DNA from: Paralithodes platypus
Taxonomy: Eukaryota; Arthropoda; Malacostraca; Decapoda; Lithodidae
DNA: 64,000 nt
NCBI GenBank assembly: GCA_032716605.1
Contig: CM064545.1
Span: 7,870,141 to 7,934,140 of the forward strand
Reading direction: 5' to 3'
How positions within the stretch are numbered: the first letter of the stretch is position 1; the number at the start of each line of letters is the position of its first letter. The notes under the pieces are model-generated. The model saw nothing but the letters and a program-made list of their open reading frames with translations. It was not told the DNA's origin and did no database searches. A program made the translations under genes and the position numbers. Below are positions 57,752 to 64,000 of the stretch, one piece after another.

Positions 57752-58545
57752 TGTGGTAAACTATCAATGGAAGTTAAATATTTCTAAGCTATAATGAATC
57801 AAATAAAATCAATCTAAATTAAATTTACTCCATATCTAAATTGAATTCAATCTGAAACAAGCTAATTTATATCCAAAGGTCTCGCATAATAAATTATATA
57901 TAGGGTAAGGTTATAAGGGTTAATATTAGCCAGCAATTAACTCACCAATAGTTCCACGTGGCAATGAGGCAAAGGAGAACGTTTACCCAATATGGCGGAC
58001 AATGGGGAAACAAGACTTCGGGCCTGAGGCTCGAGTCAAGTGAAAGAAAGAATAAATTATTATATGGGAATGGACATGAATACTATGCTTATCTGTCAAT
58101 CAGTCATGGTGTCGATGAGAGCGTCGTGATGGTTTAGCTGTATGTATTGCTGTCAGTGTATTGTGATTAGAGGCACAAAAGCTCGATCAACTGAGAGCGG
58201 AAATTAGATGTTAACTGGTCGGTGTTCGTGAAGGCTCTGAGCTGTCTTCCTCAGAGGCACACCTTGCTGCCTTGGCAAACGCCAGGAGCCCAAATTATCG
58301 TACCGCATCTAGGTTGCTCAATACGATAAATTATATTAATATATACAATAAATTCATATATACTACATAAGACCATGTCAATATTGCTTAATAGCATATT
58401 AGGCCTTTACAATCTTAACTTACTTACAATCTTATAATATACAATCTACTCATCCTACGCCGTGCAGCGGGAACGACCGTGACGTCACAGACACATACGG
58501 GATCACAAAAGAGTCATATCCTATCGTATTTATACGATAGGTGAC
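57752..58545 (-). repeat. Probable BEL/Pao 5' LTR
   Basis: The 3' border on the minus strand is placed by the primer-binding site (LTR ends ...GTTTACCACA). The 5' border is a guess at TGTCACC (58545), because no second LTR is present for comparison. A 22-bp perfect hairpin (CCTATCGTAT, TT, ATACGATAGG) at 58520-58541 contains TATAAATA on the minus strand. Confidence 0.5.
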
Positions 58546-58817
58546 ATATGGCAGATCTGTTGGACAACGCTTCCACCTATTGCAGCCAGCTGTTGGGAAC
58601 TGATCCAGTGTTCCTGCAAGAAAGGCTGCAACCGGAGATGCAAATGCTTTCGTTCAGGGCTCGCCTGCACTGCACTCTGCAGCTGTGTATGTCAGCTGTA
58701 GTAATACATATACTGTACATATGTATATTTAATGTTTATATTGTGTATATAAAGTATTAGAAATATTATTTGATGTGTTATGTTTTTTTTGTATATAAAG
58801 TGTTAATTTTCTACCAT
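58546..58817. other. No gene seen
   Basis: A 70-codon plus-strand frame has no recognisable features. Confidence 0.45.
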
Positions 58818-58940
58818 ATACAGTATCTAGGGTTCGATCCCCCACGAGGACCACATTGATTTAATTTCATTGATTTATTTGACTAAATATATATTTGGTT
58901 GGTGGGTTAGAGAAGTTAAAAAAAAAAAAAAAAAAAAAAA
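58818..58940 (+). mobile_element. SINE 3' remnant with poly(A)
   Basis: B-box-like GGGTTCGATCCCCCACGAGG (58830-58849), then about 70 bp and 23 A residues (58918-58940). The A box is missing, so it is 5'-truncated. Confidence 0.5.
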
Positions 58941-58984
58941 TGCTAGTGAAAGTAAAAATAATAGATTCAGCATGCAAGAAAACA

Positions 58985-59217
58985 TAGAAATCGACACCAA
59001 GATCATTCAAATCCATCAAGTACATGCATATCTATGAGCAAAACCATTTTCGGCAAACGCATTCGGCGTTCATCTTGAAAAATGGCCGCCATCTTGGATT
59101 TTTGAATGGCACGTCAGGCAGATTTGCTAAGTAGGCCCTAGGGAACCACCATGGCAAATTTGGTGCTTGTATCACATTTTTCACAAATTTTCTATTATCT
59201 ACCCCACTACTTAGCAT
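58985..59217. repeat. Lone element-X-like terminal repeat
   Basis: Shares with the right repeat of element X the tip ...TACCCCACTA(C)T-TTAG and an inner GAAAAATGGCCGCCATCTTGG-like segment. No partner or gene nearby. Either a solo end or a related family. Confidence 0.45.
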
Positions 59218-59463
59218 GACTGCAAATAGTCGGCGCCAGTTTGTATTAATTTATATTATGGATTCCTTATGGATTAGTGTAAGCTATCATAAGTAATTTG
59301 AGGTTTTTATAACTTCGATCTAACTTCAAACCTACTCTCCCGCAGGTTTAATCCTCGGATCAAGTAATCCGCGGATTGACTGGATAAGCGGCTCAGGATT
59401 TTATTCTGAATACCGATAGTCCTGGATTGAGTTTCAATCTCGGGTTTAAACCAGCGAGGAGGT

Positions 59464-60778
59464 TTAACCCTCCGGATCCGGGGGCCATTATATGAGGCCA
59501 ATCGCCGTGTCCGGGGGTATTTCTGAAAAATGGCAATCTTCATAAATCTATATCTACTGATTGAGACCACCTAGAGCAATCAACTAAATTGTATAGTGTA
59601 GAACCAACCTTCGTCTGTGGACTGGCATTGAGTTGACAACGCTACAACAAGTGGTTGCCGAGATATGATGATGAGAATGGAGGTGTTTTTCCGCGTATTT
59701 TTGCCTGCGTCCGAACGCTTCCTGCGCCCCTGGCTAGCACGCACTAAGTCACTCGTCGCTTCGGTGGCTTTGGTACCGGTAGACGATATTATGTTTCTAT
59801 GGAGATAATGTCATCGTTATTGTGTCATTTATTACTTTTACAACCATTATTGAGTTATGTGAAACTTTATATAACATATTTTCGGCACTTTCACTGATAT
59901 TGGATATTATTGTGTCACTTTCACTCTTATTACTCTTCTTGTTATGAATTATTGTTACAATCACTGTTATTATTGAGTTATTATTACTTGTTATATATTT
60001 GTGTGTCACTTTCACTTACTAGGCTAGGCTAGGCTAGGCTAGACAAGCGTACGGTAGCATAATTTACACGTGTAATTATTTCAATAAAAGTTTGTCATTA
60101 TTACATATTTTTGTGTCTCTTTCACTTGCCCATATTGTTATATTGTTATATTGTTACTGGAAGGAGAAGGCGTGACGACAGCCGACGCCGGGGTCGCCCG
60201 CATCTTCACTAACCACTTCATCGTCAAATTTCACTCCCAAGTTCACTCAGTTCACTATATTCACGAGCACCGCATTCACCATCGTCATCATCCTCGTCAT
60301 GATTGTCCTCATCGGTACTGATAAAGCCCAGAAACTCTAATCCATCCGCCACTTCACCCTCATCTTCACTAACCACTTGTTCTTCATCAAAGTCACTCCC
60401 AAGTTCACTCAGTTCACTATATTCACTCAGTTCACTATATTCGCTTAGCTCTTCCAGAGTGTGTGCAACACCACCGGGACTAAGCACTGTTTTCTTGGTC
60501 GTTTTAGCCTTGCTTTTGTTAGGCGTACGGGACGCGGTGGTGGGCGTCGATTCGGACACAGCGATTTTTTTTGGGATTACCTCCATCCATCTGGGATGCG
60601 CAATAAGAACTGATGCTGCCTGTTAGTTTGTGCTTCGTGGTGCTGCAGTAGCCCACGCACAAACAAAAATCCGCCCGCGCGATTTAAACCTTTTCATTTT
60701 GCCTCATATGAAGCCTCCCGGATTCCTAACCAAATTTTGTTTTGCCTCATATGAGGCCTCCCGGATTCCAGGGGTTAA
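59464..60778 (-). mobile_element. 1.3-kb piggyBac deletion derivative
   Basis: TTAA at 59464-59467 and 60775-60778. Inverted ends CCCTCCGGATCCGGGGGCC and CCCCTGGAATCCGGGAGGCC, each followed by (C)AT-ATGAGGC. One end has a second GCCTCCCGGATT block (60711-60725). The interior has one acidic minus-strand frame and no catalytic core. Confidence 0.78.
60224..60586 (-). pseudogene. Acidic N-terminal piece, likely of a piggyBac transposase
   Basis: Starts MEVIPKKIAVSESTPTTASR and has a Lys-rich segment, then ELSEYSELSEYSELSELGSD and runs of Asp/Glu. Acidic N-termini are common in piggyBac transposases, and it begins 190 bp inside the element's end, as expected. The frame stops before any DDE motif. 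The repeated SELSEYSE comes from a short tandem repeat. Confidence 0.4.
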
Positions 60779-60805
60779 ACCACTGTTCTGAATTCGGGCC
60801 TATAT

Positions 60806-62095
60806 GTCTATGTATAAAATCACGGAAAGGAACATAATTTGTATGGGCAACTATACATTAAGGAAAATATTAAGACTTGACAGAATAACTCCGCTGGTTC
60901 TGTCAACCACAACCAAACATGAACAAACTGGCAACGCAACAGTCACCTAAAGTGATAAGTATTATTTTATTTTATTTAATAATGCTCATATTCTGATTAA
61001 CATTTTTGAACCAATCTTTTTAGCCACATTTTCAAAGTCAGCATCTCTCTCCATCTATGTTTACTATCACATCGTGCAGTGTACCAGTTACATGCGCAAG
61101 CGATTGTACGTGTCGGATAGTGACACTGACATCTAGGTGGCAAATTCAAAATTAAAACAAATAATAACCATAATATTATACAGGCAACTAATTGCCTTTC
61201 GTGATTCTTGGCTCCTATCCAATTGTTCAACAGTCTATCCACTTCTTGTTCTCCCCGTTAAGGATCCTGACATCATCTGCCGTGCTAAAACTTGACAACA
61301 TGGAGCTCTACATGGACAATGTTTTATATGTGGGTGTCCTTCAACCTGGCATGATTGAACGCTCTCTAACCATCAGAGCTCCTTGGAATTTCATACGATT
61401 CTTTACTTCCCCATACCAGTATAACGAGATGGTTTTATAGCCCATACTGCTCTATTGACTGCTAGTGACGTGAAAGAGTGTAGCTCATAAGCCACGGGCG
61501 GATGAAGGGAGTTTTCAAAGTGTTGGAGCCATTAAAATAGTTTCGATGGCCTTGAAGGTAGAGGGTTCAGTCGAAGGTTTAGTGGAGGTGAGAGTTTTAC
61601 CCCGGCCGTTACCTTATGCGTTAGTCTACTTGGAGACTGAGCGAGAAAAAAGGAAGTTGTAATGAGGAGGAGGAGGGGAAGGAGAGGAGAAAACAGAAAA
61701 GAAGAAGGATCATGGTTCACATTCACGAAAGTAACGAAGATCCCTTTAAACTCTCAATTCTTACCTAATTGTGATACAAACTTGCAATTCATCGAACTTT
61801 ATTATTTTCCTTTGAATAACATACCGGTATGGTACTACTATACTCATAGCTAGTTATAAGAGAATATCATAAATAGTTTCATTTTTTATACTTAAATAAT
61901 CAAGATGTGCATATAAAACATCTTCAGAATAATAGTAGATAACATGACTTACAAACCTATCTTCTTGTCCTTCAAATCAATAATGCGGGAATAAAAACTT
62001 ATAATTTGATGCAGTTTAGAGTCCATTTATTAATTTTCACCTGTGTATTTAAGATCTTGTTTAATATGCGATGATAGTGTGTTGTTAGTGAAATG
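60806..62095. other. No gene seen
   Basis: The plus-strand frame at 61192-61440 lacks a family signature. A purine-rich run lies at 61660-61710. Confidence 0.45.
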
Positions 62096-62335
62096 TTCAG
62101 GCCCCCACCTCCACAACTACCATTAACATAACCAACAATTGCACTACCCCCTTATTACCACCACTCTCGCTACAAATATAACCATTACGATTTTCACCTC
62201 CAGCACCACTACCACACCAACCACAGCCACCATCAACATTACTACCACCACCGCCACCAATGCTAACACTATCATTATCATCATTACTACTACCACAACC
62301 ACAATTACCATCATTATTTCCGTCGCCTCTATAAC
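62096..62335. repeat. Imperfect CAC/CAT-type trinucleotide tract
   Basis: Degenerate (ACC/ATC)n. The long frames on both strands here are low-complexity products. Confidence 0.8.
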
Positions 62336-63450
62336 GTAATAGTAGTAGGGGTAGACCGATTTTGGTGATGGAAAACATATGGATTTCCCACGATTCCTCT
62401 TATCTGGCAGTCCCTCGATTGCTGGTTGATTTGATTTTGTCCCAGACGCATGGGGTATCAGATTAGTCCTAATTACACAACACATTCATTGGCCAGGGTA
62501 TGTGTGGGTTGCTCCAACAACACATGGTTGTTGTGGGATTATTGTGTTATGTTTGTTTTGACGTAACCCACGGACTATGGATGGTTGAGATAATTCTCAT
62601 GATACGTTGGTTTTGTTTTTGGGGGGTTGTACTGAAACCGAGAAAAGTATACCGAATTGTAGAAATTAAGTTCTTACATTGTTTGTTGTGTGCTTTGCTC
62701 GTTTCTAGGTGTGTTCGAAGCAGGCATTATTGAAGGTGATGCCGTAGGGGTATAAATGTTCATTGACAACATCACATATCACAATGGCCAAGGAAATGTA
62801 TCCAATGAAAAAAAAAAAAAAAAAATCAACACTAACACATCAATATCGAAAACACCATCAACGCCAACACCTTCGTATGCCCTCCAACCTCACCAAGCAA
62901 GTTGTTGTTGTTGTTGTTGTTGTTCCTCAAGCTGCCTGGCCGAACAGCCCCAAGGCCCCGAATAAGGCCAAGGCCATAATCGAGCGCCCCCAAAGAACCC
63001 TCCCTGCCGACCACAATAAAGCCTGGGTGACCGAAGCCACTCCATGGCGGGGAGCTAAGGAGGGTGCGGAAACGCCCAGGAAACCAAAGCCCCACCCAGG
63101 GCCCTGTGCCCCTCAGCAATTATGAAGAGAAAGTTGAGGGGCAAACGAAAAATGTGACGCTTTGGCTTCCAATCATGGTAGATTGGGAGGTCAATCCACG
63201 GAAGAGACGCCATCACTTGAGATCTAGAAAATATATAAGTAAAAGGAACAGTCAGAGTAAGCTATGGGTATGGCAGAGATCGCTCAGTTCTCACTCTGAT
63301 AGACCAGCCCATCACCAGTGCAAGTGAGCTGGTATTATTGGAGGTGATGCTGTAGGGAAATATTAAGTATTGACAACAACAGATTTCACACAATTATTAT
63401 AGTAAAATAAATAAATAAATAAAAACATATAGCCTACCGATATATATAGG
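62336..63450. other. No gene; diverged paired segment
   Basis: A block GGTGATGC-GTAGGG-ATA--TGTTCATTGACAACA at about 62735-62785 recurs in diverged form at 63343-63395, so the region between may be an old duplication. It contains an A17 run (62808-62824) and a (TTG)n at 62901-62922. Confidence 0.35.
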
Positions 63451-63452
63451 CT

Positions 63453-63454
63453 AC

Positions 63455-63486
<32 letters not shown>

Positions 63487-63492
63487 ATATAT
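63453..63492. repeat. (TA)n microsatellite
   Basis: About 19 TA units with one break. Confidence 0.9.
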
Positions 63493-63654
63493 GTTAGTAA
63501 AGCCAGGTAATACATTTTCTTTAAGGCATACAAGGTTAAAAGAAGTAGCAATTTCAGCATTAAAAAATGTATTATTCAGGGTTTCAATATATCTAATCAA
63601 TCTTCTTTGAGGTTCAGTAAGAAGGTGAATAAGGTTTGCAAAGTTCATGGTGGT

Positions 63655-63690
63655 CCAACGTTTCGCTAGACATCTAGCATTATCAAGGAA
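63655..63690 (-). ncRNA. Possible degenerate hammerhead ribozyme of a Penelope-like element
   Basis: On the minus strand CTTGATAATGCTAG, ATGT, CTAGCGAAACGTTG forms a 5-bp stem (GCTAG/CTAGC) followed by GAAAC. This resembles the stem II plus GAAA portion of hammerhead motifs carried by Penelope-like elements. The conserved CUGAUGA is altered (TTGATAA), so it would not be expected to cleave. No Penelope coding sequence is in view; the window ends about 300 bp further right. Confidence 0.3.
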
Positions 63691-63699
63691 TTATTAAAC

Positions 63700-64000
63700 T
63701 ACTCAATACTACCCGTCATCTGTTTGAAACACCAGCCTCAGAGTGCTAAAGAGACCTACATCGTAAGCATACGCTCATTCTCTTACGGAATCGTTATAAT
63801 GATCGGGAGCTCACTACGAAAAAACTTCGTAAAAAATATTAAAAGAAAAATGAATTAGAACTACTAAAAGCAATGCTTCCCATTGTGTGGATGTTCAAAG
63901 CGTGGGTGTGCCCACAGACGCTGCTGTGCCTAGCGCCATTCGTCCTTCGCACTCTGGGGCCCGTTGCGGAAGGAAGTGCGTTTGCCGACCTCTCTTCATT
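63700..64000. other. No gene seen to the window edge
   Basis: No frame or repeat that I can support. Could be an element continuing beyond the window. Confidence 0.4.

Larger units (their letters stand above)
31411..58545 (-). mobile_element. BEL/Pao retrotransposon, minus strand, split by nested insertions
   Basis: From right to left: probable 5' LTR (57752 to about 58545), primer-binding site, gag (DUF1759-like), a 20.6-kb insertion, then gag zinc knuckles, an aspartic protease (DUF1758-like), RT, A17-type region, RNase H, integrase and a DUF5641-like tail. This order is diagnostic of BEL/Pao. I do not find a matching 3' LTR beyond the integrase; the LINE 5' end seems to abut instead, so the 3' end is lost. 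Several frame breaks and nonsense codons show it is old relative to the Gypsy at 25 kb. Confidence 0.88.
59300..60805 (-). mobile_element. Harbinger-like terminal region interrupted by a piggyBac derivative
   Basis: On the minus strand it starts GGCCCGAATTCAGAACAGTG GTTTAA, is interrupted at TTAA, and resumes with GGTTTAAACCCGAGATTG and TTGATCCGAGGATTAAACC, parallel to 22025-22250. No transposase seen. The label rests on the end sequence only. Confidence 0.45.

Noticed and set aside
61192..61440. 82-codon plus-strand frame possibly from a LINE end
   Set aside because: No clear RT or C-terminal LINE motif; left unassigned.
62139..62485. Thr/Ile-rich and Val/Met-rich frames on both strands
   Set aside because: Products of the degenerate CAC/CAT trinucleotide tract.

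Overview
The window reads as a repeat-dominated nuclear region of an animal genome, with no recognisable host gene, no functional tRNA or rRNA gene and no bacterial operon. The mix of BEL/Pao, Gypsy, Jockey-like LINE, piggyBac, FLYWCH-MULE, pogo/Tigger-like and tRNA-SINE sequences, plus many micro- and minisatellites, suggests an arthropod. A decapod crustacean is my best guess, inferred only from the repeat mix. Nearly all long open frames belong to transposable elements, most of them broken.

Layout. 1-25 kb is a patchwork: fragments of one Jockey-like LINE family (1-955, 14.8-15.2, 16.7-17.3, 19-19.8 kb), a complete Mutator-like element with a 9-bp target duplication (2704-5116), TTAA-flanked short elements (5.3, 7.3-7.8, 10.0-10.3, 13.3-13.6 kb), a 49-bp satellite (6.0-7.2 kb), several minisatellites and a pogo/Tigger-like element (17523-20886). 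23.8-25.4 kb is the LINE ORF1 on the minus strand. Its 5' UTR was split by a young full-length Gypsy element (25441-31039, LTRs differing at one base, 5-bp duplication ATAGG).

31-58.5 kb is a nested stack. A minus-strand BEL/Pao element (about 31.4-58.5 kb) was entered in its gag by a plus-strand Gypsy (36075-56639). That Gypsy has the unusual order gag-protease-integrase-reverse transcriptase. It was entered at TTAA in gag by a minus-strand piggyBac element (38223-50852) and at TTAA in integrase by a 481-bp miniature element (53000-53480). The piggyBac transposase was split by element Y (about 41.7-48.9 kb), which carries an unassigned transposase-like protein. Y contains element X (about 41.88-46.08 kb), which has about 290-bp inverted repeats and encodes a protein with a FEN/XPG-like nuclease motif series and a CXC domain. 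A tRNA-derived SINE (about 43.22-43.74 kb) sits inside that gene. At three of the junctions, removing the insert puts the outer reading frame back in register, which strongly supports the order of events.

58.8-64 kb has a SINE remnant, a lone X-like terminal repeat, a TTAA-flanked piggyBac deletion derivative inside a Harbinger-like terminus, simple repeats, and a possible Penelope-type hammerhead remnant near the right edge. There are no cooperating host genes to describe: the biology here is element mobility, nesting and decay.
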